The notes beneath the pieces are model-generated. The model was not told where the DNA came from, did not search any database, and worked only from the letters and a program-made list of their open reading frames with translations. A program made the position numbers and the translations under genes. This document shows, one piece after another, positions 1-6,743 of a stretch of DNA of 8,788 nucleotides (the first letter of the stretch is position 1; every line of letters begins with the position of its first letter). The stretch is from Acidobacteriota bacterium (GTDB lineage: Bacteria; Acidobacteriota; Terriglobia; UBA7540): contig JAJYJL010000123.1 in NCBI GenBank assembly GCA_021789565.1, positions 2,754 through 11,541 of the forward strand. The letters are read 5' to 3'.

Positions 1-40
1 CGGTGGTTTGCTCCCGAGCCAGATGGATTTCAACGGGCAT
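1..40 (-). CDS. Possible 5' end of a minus-strand gene cut by the left edge
   Basis: On the minus strand an ATG at 40-38 is preceded by a GAGGTG Shine-Dalgarno-like stretch four bases upstream. It opens a frame that stays open to the window edge, reading MPVEIHLAREQTT. Only 13 codons are visible, so no family can be assigned. It would lie about 95 bp downstream of the kinase stop, on the same strand, and could be cotranscribed with it. The ribosome-binding site is the only real support, and a chance open frame is quite possible. Confidence 0.25.
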   Translation of the reverse strand, partial: MPVEIHLAREQTT

Positions 41-134
41 TCGTCACCTCTGGCACACGACTTGTCCAGATTCTAAGCGGACCACGCCGAGCCTCACAAT
101 GGGGGGCTTGCTTCTCGGACTCATTCGCCATGCT

Positions 135-1079
135 TCAGTTGCCATGGAATATCGCCGAGAGCACAGTAAGCGCGTACTTCAGTTGCCCCTGCAAGAGAGC
201 TCTCCGTTTCAAGTAATCGGGCCTCGACAGCAAACATCTAACCTGAAACGATACGAATTCCGATTGGAGGTACCTAACCACTTCTACGGCTGAATAATAG
301 CGACTCGCTACGTCCCGAACGAGACATCTTTGCACAATAGCCCGCAAGCCCCCAGGTACGTCAGCGGGGAGCGGACGGATCTTTCCTTTCATAATCTCCG
401 CCCCCAACTCAAATGACGTACGCCCCACGAAGGGCAGCTGTCCTGTGAGCATCTCGAACAAAATGACTCCCAGGGACCACACACTGGACTGTATCGTTGC
501 CGCCTTCCCATGGAGAAGTTCAGGTGCCATGTAAGGAAGAGTTCCGACAAACCAGGCTATGTCTTGCGCTGACGAATGAGAGTCTTCATTCTGTTTGGCT
601 GCCGCCTCTTCCATCAAAGTAGCGAGGCCGAAGTCGACGACCTTGATCTGTCCTGCTCGGGTCACAATAATATTCGAGCTCTTAAAGTCCCGGTGCAGGA
701 TTCCCGCGCCGTGGGTATACGCCATCGCCTCGGCAAGCTGGATGCCGTACTGAAAGACAATTTGGGTCGGTAGAGGGCCTAACTCAAGGGTTGCCCGAAG
801 TGTTTTGCCCTCAACGAACTCAAGGACAACGTAGTGGACGTCTTGTTCCTCCCCAATGTCATAAAGGGCGCAGACATTGGGGTGATTCAAGGCTGAAGCG
901 ATTTGGGCCTCTCGCAGCAGCCGTCCCCAAGCTAGACTATGCTGAAGGTGCTCATCTTTAAGAACCTTGATCGCAACCGTTCGATTAAGCCGAATGTCGC
1001 GGGCTTTATAAACAACAGCGGATCGCCCCTCGCCAATATTCGCATCAATCAAATAGTGTCCTATAACCTGGCCGACCAT
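135..1079 (-). CDS. Hanks-type serine/threonine protein kinase, kinase domain only
   Basis: A 314-residue protein kinase expected to phosphorylate Ser/Thr on partner proteins in the cytoplasm. The N-terminal lobe has the glycine loop GEGRSAVV (16-23) and the ATP-binding lysine in VAIK (K38). The C-lobe has the catalytic loop HRDFKSSN (129-136, catalytic D131), the metal-binding DFG (149-151), APE (185-187) and WSLGVILFEMLTG from 201. The domain ends near residue 275. A basic tail of about 40 residues follows, with no transmembrane helix, PASTA, TPR or WD40/PD40 module, although many bacterial relatives carry one. The Asp usually found two residues before the Trp of subdomain IX is Ser199 here. 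The ATG is supported by a GGAGGGGG site six bases upstream. It is a separate transcription unit, with its own promoter, about 250 bp downstream of the PIG-L gene. The fold is certain; substrate and stimulus are unknown. Confidence 0.93.
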   Translation of the reverse strand: MVGQVIGHYLIDANIGEGRSAVVYKARDIRLNRTVAIKVLKDEHLQHSLAWGRLLREAQIASALNHPNVCALYDIGEEQDVHYVVLEFVEGKTLRATLELGPLPTQIVFQYGIQLAEAMAYTHGAGILHRDFKSSNIIVTRAGQIKVVDFGLATLMEEAAAKQNEDSHSSAQDIAWFVGTLPYMAPELLHGKAATIQSSVWSLGVILFEMLTGQLPFVGRTSFELGAEIMKGKIRPLPADVPGGLRAIVQRCLVRDVASRYYSAVEVVRYLQSEFVSFQVRCLLSRPDYLKRRALLQGQLKYALTVLSAIFHGN

Positions 1080-1153
1080 CCGTCCCCCTCCTAATGGTTG
1101 GCTACCAGAAAAAGTCCTAGCCGTGAACTATGACATTGAACCAATTGATTATT

Positions 1154-1180
1154 CGTATATTAGTCACGGCGGTATGTCAA
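1154..1180 (-). promoter_or_regulatory. Predicted sigma-70-like promoter of the kinase gene
   Basis: On the minus strand there is a perfect -35 hexamer TTGACA (1180-1175). A TATACG -10-like hexamer (1159-1154) follows after a 15-bp spacer. A weaker TACGAA lies at 17 bp, so the exact -10 is uncertain. Transcription would start about 65-70 bp before the kinase ATG, in a locally AT-rich stretch. The consensus -35 is the main support and the short spacer the main weakness. Confidence 0.45.
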
Positions 1181-1268
1181 GGGAAATAAAGTTCTAACCA
1201 CAAGGGGTGACCCCGGCGACTCTTTTCCAGAAATCCAATACGGGTCCGGGCGGCATCAGGGTAAATAT

Positions 1269-1287
1269 CCCCCGGCAAAGCCGGGGG
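1269..1287 (-). terminator. GC-rich hairpin after the PIG-L gene, possible intrinsic terminator
   Basis: CCCCCGGC (1269-1276) and GCCGGGGG (1280-1287) form a perfect 8-bp stem with an AAA loop, about 43 bp downstream of the PIG-L stop codon. On the minus strand the stem is followed by ATATTTA, a weak U-rich tract, so it could terminate the ROK/PIG-L transcript. It could equally be a dispersed palindromic repeat or an mRNA-stabilising hairpin. The rest of the 250-bp gap 1080-1329 holds the kinase promoter and no gene that I can see. Confidence 0.45.
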
Positions 1288-1329
1288 GCCTCCTGTGAGG
1301 CGCTAGAAAAAGCATTTTGGCCGTCCAGG

Positions 1330-2178
1330 TTAGCTGAATTTGGCAATACGTGCGGAAACATCCTGCGTAAAGCGGTCTATGAAGCCGGTGATGTATTTGA
1401 CCGGGTCAAGCTTGTCGTCCTGGATGAGGAGCGTCAAATCAACTCCGAAGATGACCGAAGTCGCCACATCCGTAGCATGGGATGCAAAATACGTTGCGTT
1501 CGCCCTGCGGCGTCCGGCTGTCGCCAGATCATATCGCTTGCCGCCACAAATCTGGGAATCAAACACGCCCACCAACGACATGGCAAGGTTTTCGTGGGCG
1601 CTGACGTCAAAGATGACTTTATCGTTGTCATTCAGCCAATCGAGGCCCCGCCAGACTTCGCAGCCATAAAGCTTCTCCGGGCGGGCCTCAGCGGGCAAGC
1701 TGCGAATCGCCTGTATCACTCGCAGCGTCACGCCAACGTGAGTGTCGTGCTTGTCTGCCAGATTGTGAGTGTATACAACCTTCGCCTTCGCTCGGCCCAG
1801 CAGTTCTTTCAAGTCAGCGACCACGTCGGCATTATTCTTGTCCTTTACGGCCCCGCTGGTGTAGTCGAGAAAGATCTGAGCGGAATATTCGCCCACGTAC
1901 GCTGCTTTTCGCTGCTCGACGCGGCGCACCCTCTGCATATCCTCGTCGGTATAGCTGGCGTAAAGATCGTCGCGGGGGCTGCCGGCGCCGTTCGTCACCG
2001 TGACGCCCGTATAGTGCTTGTCCTGCTTTCCAAAGCACTCCAAGATTCCCTGATAAGCCATAATTTCGAGATCGTCCTGATGAGCTCCGATCGCAAAGTG
2101 GGTGGTCCGAGCCACGGCCTGGTCTGCCGGGTTTCCGTCTGGTATGTAGATTTCTGATCCGGGGTTACGGAATTTCAT
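1330..2178 (-). CDS. PIG-L (LmbE-like) family metal-dependent deacetylase
   Basis: A 282-residue member of the PIG-L/LmbE superfamily. These are zinc-dependent amidases that remove acetyl groups from N-acetylglucosamine-type substrates such as glycoconjugates, GlcNAc-inositol and GlcNAc-malate. The signature AHQDDLE (32-38) corresponds to the AHPDD(E) zinc-binding and catalytic motif, with Gln in place of Pro. The second metal-binding segment is KHDTH (143-147), with H144 and H147. A conserved-type RRVEQRKAA helix occupies 85-93. There is no signal peptide, so it should be cytoplasmic. The ATG is preceded by a perfect AGGAGG five bases upstream. The gene starts 15 bp after the stop of the ROK-like kinase, which implies an operon and probably a shared amino-sugar pathway. 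Family assignment is secure. The substrate cannot be told from sequence, and bacillithiol/mycothiol-type enzymes, chitobiose deacetylases and antibiotic tailoring enzymes all share this fold. Confidence 0.88.
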   Translation of the reverse strand: MKFRNPGSEIYIPDGNPADQAVARTTHFAIGAHQDDLEIMAYQGILECFGKQDKHYTGVTVTNGAGSPRDDLYASYTDEDMQRVRRVEQRKAAYVGEYSAQIFLDYTSGAVKDKNNADVVADLKELLGRAKAKVVYTHNLADKHDTHVGVTLRVIQAIRSLPAEARPEKLYGCEVWRGLDWLNDNDKVIFDVSAHENLAMSLVGVFDSQICGGKRYDLATAGRRRANATYFASHATDVATSVIFGVDLTLLIQDDKLDPVKYITGFIDRFTQDVSARIAKFS

Positions 2179-2193
2179 CGCATCCTCCTGACT

Positions 2194-3594
2194 TTAGTGA
2201 ATTGCCGGCAGGCTTGCGGCCGCGACGGCCTGGCCCACTCTCCGGGTTTTCTCATCCGGCAAATGCAGTACGATTTTCTCGGTAAGTTCCGGGAATTCCT
2301 CTCGCAGCACTTCCTGCGCCTTATTCAGGACGATGGACCCTCCGTCGCCCGAGGTCACGCGGCCGAGGACCAGCACGTGCCGAAGCTCGTAGAAATCGGC
2401 GTAGTGCGCCACTCCATAGCCGACGTAAACGCCGATCGTCTCAAAAATTTTCCGGGCGCGTTCATCTCCATTGCTTAACAGGGACTGGACAGCCTTTAAC
2501 TGGTCCGCCGCCCCCATCTTGGGGTCAAGCTGAATACCAGCAACGGGCGCGAGGCGAAATACTGCCTGCTGCGAAAAATATTGAGCCCCAACCCCGGGGT
2601 CGCCTGACCATTCGTCCACAGGCGCGTCGGGATCGTAATCCACCGGAACAAAAGCGAGCTCATCAAGCCAGGTGCTGATGCCGCCGTTTGGCATTACATA
2701 TCCCCCGGCCTGGCTCGACCCCAGCGCTATCCCAAGCACCGCATTGTCGTTCAAGGACATGGACCCGGCAAGCGCCGTTACCTCGCCATCGTTAACAACT
2801 ACAAAGGGGATTCCCCCCCACGCTTCCTGCAAATCCAGGAACAGACGAGTGGTCTTTGCCTCAAACAGATCTTTGGGTATTCCCCGGAACAGAGACGCGA
2901 CGCGCGGACGGTTGTTGATGTACACGCCTGCCGAACTTCCGCCGATGGCGTCCACACGGGGCATGTGACTCGCGGCAGACTTCAGTCCCGCCATGATCTC
3001 ATTAAAGTGGTAGCTCGGATCTGCGGAGTTACGCGGGTCCCACACGATCTCTTCACTAAAAACGGACTGCCCGTCAACCACTGCAGCCACCTTGCGGTCT
3101 GTTGCGCCCAGGTCGAAGCCAATGCGGCACCCTTCCAGATGACGTCCAATCTGCAGTGAGCCCTCTGAAGCGTCCGGGACGCTCTCGGGCGAAGCGCTCT
3201 CAACTGTAAACGGGTGCTCATAAACCCCGCCCATGAAATCAAAGTCGAAGGCGCGCGCGCCGCTTGAGGAATAAACCTGCCGGAGGTGATCTCCGACGCT
3301 CTTAGGACCACCGACAATCACCCGCCAGCCGCCTCGCTGCCAGAGCAGCATCTTAAGCGTACGCTCTGCATAGCGAAGGTTCAGCGACGCCGATGGGTGC
3401 GACTCATGGAAAGCCTGCGTCCGGTAGACAGAAACCTCACCTTCACCCCGCTCGAGGCCAATCACCAGTGGAACTGCTTTCCCCGATTCCCTGACCATCT
3501 TCAGATAAGCGTGATCGGCAAGTACTGCTGGTGCAAACTGAGGTTGCAACTCCGGCCTGATGCGTGGCGCCGCAAGTTCATGAAGTCCGATCAT
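2194..3594 (-). CDS. ROK-like sugar kinase (actin-like ATPase fold) with a long N-terminal extension
   Basis: A 466-residue protein whose last ~310 residues resemble ROK/glucokinase-type sugar kinases. Phosphate-1 loop: DLGATDRK (161-168). Catalytic segment: VVNDGEVTALAG (266-277), with D269 as the likely catalytic base. Phosphate-2 loop: LGIALGSSQAGGY (287-299). Adenosine-type glycine segment: VLVLGRVTSGDGG (407-419). ROK proteins are usually about 300 residues; here about 155 extra residues precede the kinase, with no motif I recognise and no signal peptide. The ROK zinc motif CxCGxxGCxE is missing: the matching stretch (about 327-346) has no Cys. The start has an AAGGA site at suitable spacing and a strong promoter upstream. 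As first gene of an operon with a PIG-L deacetylase it plausibly phosphorylates an amino sugar or related sugar. It could instead be a sugar-sensing, catalytically altered protein. Confidence 0.75.
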   Translation of the reverse strand: MIGLHELAAPRIRPELQPQFAPAVLADHAYLKMVRESGKAVPLVIGLERGEGEVSVYRTQAFHESHPSASLNLRYAERTLKMLLWQRGGWRVIVGGPKSVGDHLRQVYSSSGARAFDFDFMGGVYEHPFTVESASPESVPDASEGSLQIGRHLEGCRIGFDLGATDRKVAAVVDGQSVFSEEIVWDPRNSADPSYHFNEIMAGLKSAASHMPRVDAIGGSSAGVYINNRPRVASLFRGIPKDLFEAKTTRLFLDLQEAWGGIPFVVVNDGEVTALAGSMSLNDNAVLGIALGSSQAGGYVMPNGGISTWLDELAFVPVDYDPDAPVDEWSGDPGVGAQYFSQQAVFRLAPVAGIQLDPKMGAADQLKAVQSLLSNGDERARKIFETIGVYVGYGVAHYADFYELRHVLVLGRVTSGDGGSIVLNKAQEVLREEFPELTEKIVLHLPDEKTRRVGQAVAAASLPAIH

Positions 3595-3656
3595 TCTTGA
3601 ATTCCTTTCCAGATCGTCCTGCTTATTCGTTTATGCGGGAGCGCTGAAAACTCTTC

Positions 3657-3685
3657 ATCATAAGAGGATGAACGAGACCCGTCAA
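3657..3685 (-). promoter_or_regulatory. Predicted sigma-70-like promoter of the ROK/PIG-L operon
   Basis: The minus strand carries TTGACG (3685-3680), a 17-bp spacer and TATGAT (3662-3657). Each hexamer is one mismatch from consensus and the spacing is optimal. Transcription would start near 3650, giving a leader of about 55 nt before the ATG at 3594. It is the best core promoter match I found in the window. Confidence 0.6.
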
Positions 3686-3700
3686 GAAAGAAGGCGCGAA

Positions 3701-3723
3701 GGCCCGGCGAGGATTGCCGGACC
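3701..3723 (-). terminator. Possible terminator hairpin of the cytochrome operon
   Basis: On the minus strand GGTCCGGC (3723-3716) pairs with GCCGGGCC (3708-3701) around a 7-nt loop, giving an 8-bp stem with one G-U pair. It lies about 60 bp after the nonaheme cytochrome stop. A pyrimidine-rich stretch ending TTCTTTCTT follows, but starts several bases past the stem, so termination may be inefficient. The next promoter's -35 (3685) begins right after it, which makes a transcription boundary here sensible. Confidence 0.4.
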
Positions 3724-3782
3724 CGCGCACCGGGTGGGAATACGATCTGCGGGGCAGGATGCGCGATCGAAAATAACTTTTG

Positions 3783-5054
3783 CTAACCGCGTTCCATCTT
3801 GTGGATTTTGAAGTACAGCCCTGAGATAGCAACCACAATCGCAATGAGCGCTATAGCCAGCCCCTTTCTGCGGTAATCGCGCTCCTTGAGAGCTGCGACG
3901 CCGGCCTGGTATGCCTTGCGCGATGTCGCAACCCCCTCGTTGGTAACCTTGAGGACATCTGCAGCATTAAAGCTATGGATGAGAACACGCGCCTTGATCA
4001 GATCGCTATGCGCGTCAGCCATATCCACCCTGGCGCTGGAAACCTCCATCCCTGATTTCTCTGCCCTATTGAGCACAGTGTCAGCATCAGTGTAAGTGGT
4101 CTTGAGCTTGCCGAGGCCGGCTGATATCTCCGCTGCCGCCTTGTATCCGTTGTCACCCTTCACGTGGCAGGTCACACAGATCGACTTGGAACCTGTTCCC
4201 ACCCAGGAATCCTCCGGCTGGAGGATCTCATGGTTCGAGTGGCACTGAACACAACCGGGCAGTCCCATTTTGGCAAATACAGCCCCATGCGGACTCTTTT
4301 CGAACAGTTGCTGGTTCATCACATGGCAGCTGCCGCAGACGTTAGCCACCGAACTCACTCCGGGCGGCGTCGCACCGTGATTACCGTGGCAAGTCGTGCA
4401 GGTAGGTGCGGAAGTGTCACCGCCTGCAATGGCTGACGCATGTATGCTCTTCTTGTAGAGCTCATACTGGTTCGTCGGAATCTTGTACCCCTTCATGTAA
4501 TTTGCGTCGGCATGGCACCGCGCGCAAGTTTCCGCCACTTGGGCAGGATTAACAGGGGCCCGGGGATCTGAAGGTGCAAGGATGTCGTGTACGCTATGGC
4601 AGTCTACGCACACGGGTACCTTGCGGTCTCCCGCCTTCAGCTTCTTTCCGTGGACGCTCGTGAAATATTCGCTGACTTGATCGGTTCGAATACCCGGGTT
4701 GAACTTGCGCATGTAGGTAGGATCGGAGTGGCAACGCCCGCAAAAAGCCGGGATTTGCGCTTTGGGGGGAACGCCCCGGAAACCATTGGAGGGCCTCATA
4801 GCATTCAAGGAGTCATCGTTGCGGTCGCCTCCGTGGCAGTCAGCGCAACCCAGCCCCGCCTGGTGGTGAACATCTTCGGGAAACAGCTTGGCCGGCTTTC
4901 CAAAATAGCCGGAAAGCTGGGAGTGGCATGCCACGCATGAATCTTTTTGCTCCGCGGCTGCCGCAACGCTCAAACCGCAAAGCATCATGGCAATACCAAT
5001 GGCACAAACGATTATCCGTGAGTTGCTGACCAATGATCTATTCATAGTTCGCAT
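3783..5054 (-). CDS. Nonaheme c-type cytochrome with C-terminal membrane anchor
   Basis: A 423-residue exported multiheme cytochrome, last gene of the redox operon. It has nine CxxCH heme-attachment motifs, starting at residues 40, 70, 105, 149, 177, 219, 240, 268 and 293. An N-terminal signal sequence has a hydrophobic core (about 14-33) ending in AAAA, so the hemes should lie outside the membrane. After the last heme comes a heme-free, probably helical segment (about 303-395). A single transmembrane helix (about 398-415) and a short KIHKMERG tail follow, which would anchor it next to cytochrome b. The frame stays open upstream into the cytochrome b gene, but that part begins at TTG and has no signal-peptide character. 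I chose the ATG at 5054, 28 bp past the cytochrome b stop; the ATG at 5045 is equally possible and neither has a clear Shine-Dalgarno. It probably takes electrons from the Rieske/cytochrome b core. The specific family is not certain. Confidence 0.87.
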   Translation of the reverse strand: MRTMNRSLVSNSRIIVCAIGIAMMLCGLSVAAAAEQKDSCVACHSQLSGYFGKPAKLFPEDVHHQAGLGCADCHGGDRNDDSLNAMRPSNGFRGVPPKAQIPAFCGRCHSDPTYMRKFNPGIRTDQVSEYFTSVHGKKLKAGDRKVPVCVDCHSVHDILAPSDPRAPVNPAQVAETCARCHADANYMKGYKIPTNQYELYKKSIHASAIAGGDTSAPTCTTCHGNHGATPPGVSSVANVCGSCHVMNQQLFEKSPHGAVFAKMGLPGCVQCHSNHEILQPEDSWVGTGSKSICVTCHVKGDNGYKAAAEISAGLGKLKTTYTDADTVLNRAEKSGMEVSSARVDMADAHSDLIKARVLIHSFNAADVLKVTNEGVATSRKAYQAGVAALKERDYRRKGLAIALIAIVVAISGLYFKIHKMERG

Positions 5055-5082
5055 CGCAAAGGCCGAATTGCTTTCACTTAAG

Positions 5083-6168
5083 CTATAACAGTGCCAAGCA
5101 TGAAAACACGATAACGTATCCCAGTACGAATATCCCGAGTCCTGTAAAAAACCGCGTAACACGCCCAAAGCCCGCCTTGTAATCAAGGAAGGGGATGATC
5201 ACCCAGATGGCTCCGGCAACGCCGAACAACATCAGTCCGAGAAGCTCTCCGTCGATAAAGAAGACCTTGGACGGCAGATACTTCAACGTCTGGAACATGA
5301 ACAGGAAGTACCACTCCGGGTGAATTCCCGCAGGTGCAGATCCGAATGGATTGGCCTTCGTTCCAAGTTCCCAGGGGAAGATGGCAGCCAGCGCCCCCAG
5401 CACAGCAAGCGCTCCGTACCAACCCATAATGTCGCGCAGAAGGAAGTTCGGAAAGAACGGCATGGACCGTTCCGGCTCCTGCCCATCCTTGATCTTTTTC
5501 TCCACATCGGGAGGAACGCTCATTCCAAGTTTCTGCACCAGCAGTAAGTGAAATGCCAGCAGCAGCGTAGCTAAGCCCGGCAGCACCGCCACGTGAAACC
5601 CGAAAAATCGCGTCAGCGTTGCGCCCGTGACCTGCTCGCCACCGCGCAGAAAAACCATGATCCACTTGCCGATAAGGGGCACAAATCCGGCCATATCGGT
5701 ACCGACCTTTGTCGCAAAAAAGGCCAGCGTGTTCCACGGCAGAAGATATCCGGAAAATCCGAAAGCCAGAACGATGAAAAGCAGCAGCATGCCGCTCACC
5801 CAGGTCAATTCGCGGGGCTTGCGGTATGCCTTCAGGAAAAACACGCTGAACATGTGGACAACAACAATGAAGATCATCAGATTCGCTGACCAGCTATGGA
5901 TCGAGCGGATCAACCATCCGAACTTGACCTGCGTCATGATGAACTGTACGCTTTCGAAAGCGCCGCTGGCCGTCGGCCGGTAGTACATCAGAAGCAGGAT
6001 GCCGGTGAGGACCTGAATGATAAACAGGAAGAGAGCCATGCCCCCGAGGTAATACCAGATGGTGTGCCGGTGGAGCGGAACCCTCTTGTGACGAAGGAAC
6101 TCCTCAATACCTTCTCCACCCAGGCGCTCATTAACCCAATCTAAGGTGCGACGTTTAAGGTCAGCCAT
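5083..6168 (-). CDS. Cytochrome b of a Rieske/cytochrome b complex (b6 plus subunit IV fused)
   Basis: A 361-residue integral membrane protein that should carry the quinol-oxidising site and the two b hemes. The N-terminal b6-like half has four helices with heme-ligand pairs H91/H105 and H192/H207. The second pair is spaced 15, as in cytochrome b6, rather than 14 as in mitochondrial-type cytochrome b. GYLLPWN (140-146) is the conserved quinol-site region. The C-terminal half resembles subunit [19 protein letters not shown] begins at H283, with the Qo-site PEWY at 284-287, and three more helices follow. Seven helices in one chain match b6 + IV rather than the eight of bc1-type cytochrome b. 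The ATG lies two bases after the Rieske stop, implying translational coupling; the site upstream (GGAA) is weak. No cytochrome c1 or f gene accompanies it. Family is certain; quinol type (probably menaquinol) is inferred. Confidence 0.95.
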   Translation of the reverse strand: MADLKRRTLDWVNERLGGEGIEEFLRHKRVPLHRHTIWYYLGGMALFLFIIQVLTGILLLMYYRPTASGAFESVQFIMTQVKFGWLIRSIHSWSANLMIFIVVVHMFSVFFLKAYRKPRELTWVSGMLLLFIVLAFGFSGYLLPWNTLAFFATKVGTDMAGFVPLIGKWIMVFLRGGEQVTGATLTRFFGFHVAVLPGLATLLLAFHLLLVQKLGMSVPPDVEKKIKDGQEPERSMPFFPNFLLRDIMGWYGALAVLGALAAIFPWELGTKANPFGSAPAGIHPEWYFLFMFQTLKYLPSKVFFIDGELLGLMLFGVAGAIWVIIPFLDYKAGFGRVTRFFTGLGIFVLGYVIVFSCLALL

Positions 6169-6170
6169 AG

Positions 6171-6653
6171 TTATGCGTTCCGAACGACGACGATGTCCTC
6201 GCCTTGAATGTGAACTTGGTACTGCGCCAGTGGACGCGGAGGCGGCCCGCTGACGTTACGACCCTGCAGGTCGTACATCCCGTTGTGACACGGACACCAG
6301 ATTTCATGCAGGTCGGGCCGATATTGCACGGTGCAGCCCAGGTGAGTGCAAACAGCCGTAAATGCCCGGTAGTTCCCGTCAACCATGCGTATCAGAATGG
6401 CAGGTTCCGACCCGAACTTGAAAACCTTGGCTGCGTTGTCCTTGAGCTCCCCAACCTTCGCGGCGACAACCGAAAGGTTACTTGATTCGGCGACTCGCGG
6501 CGGGATCACGTACCGAATCGCAGGGTAGATGAAGGAGGCGATCGTGGCAACCAATCCAGTGCCAAGAACCAGATTGACCCAGCGGCGCCCGGAATCCACT
6601 TTTGGTTCTCCAGCACGCTCAGCAGGTTTTCCAGAGTTGGAATCAGCCTTCAT
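6171..6653 (-). CDS. Rieske [2Fe-2S] iron-sulfur protein
   Basis: A 160-residue Rieske subunit that accepts the first electron from quinol at the Qo site and passes it to a cytochrome. Cluster-binding motifs are CTHLGC (102-107) and CPCHNG (120-125), giving the 2-Cys/2-His ligands and the disulfide pair C107/C122. GPPPRPL (137-142) is the usual proline loop. A twin-arginine (R23-R24) precedes an uncleaved hydrophobic helix (about 26-50), matching Tat-dependent export of Rieske proteins. The frame extends upstream to a TTG at 6689 and an ATG at 6674. I chose the ATG at 6653 because GGAGGA lies nine bases before it, and because the extension would add a Cys-containing stretch with no apparent role. 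The start is 90 bp after the pentaheme cytochrome stop; that spacer has no gene or strong hairpin. Confidence 0.94.
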   Translation of the reverse strand: MKADSNSGKPAERAGEPKVDSGRRWVNLVLGTGLVATIASFIYPAIRYVIPPRVAESSNLSVVAAKVGELKDNAAKVFKFGSEPAILIRMVDGNYRAFTAVCTHLGCTVQYRPDLHEIWCPCHNGMYDLQGRNVSGPPPRPLAQYQVHIQGEDIVVVRNA

Positions 6654-6743
6654 GCGAATCGTTCCTCCATTCATCCTGCAGTACCGCAATATTTCCCATT
6701 ACATCTGTGCTTCAGCCTTACGCAGGCATACAAGAAACTCGAC

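Noticed and set aside
1204..1214. GGGGTGACCCC small palindrome
   Set aside because: Only four base pairs around a 3-nt centre, not placed to act on a known promoter; likely chance.
1207..2157. 316-codon plus-strand open frame
   Set aside because: It is antisense to the PIG-L gene, whose zinc motifs, AGGAGG site and operon position are clear. The plus frame shows no recognisable motif.
5055..5186. 44-residue upstream extension of the nonaheme cytochrome
   Set aside because: It begins at TTG inside cytochrome b, adds Cys/Trp-rich sequence unlike a signal peptide, and the true signal sequence follows the ATG at 5054.
5183..5737. 184-codon minus-strand frame
   Set aside because: It is out of frame within cytochrome b, which is unambiguous from its heme histidines and PEWY.
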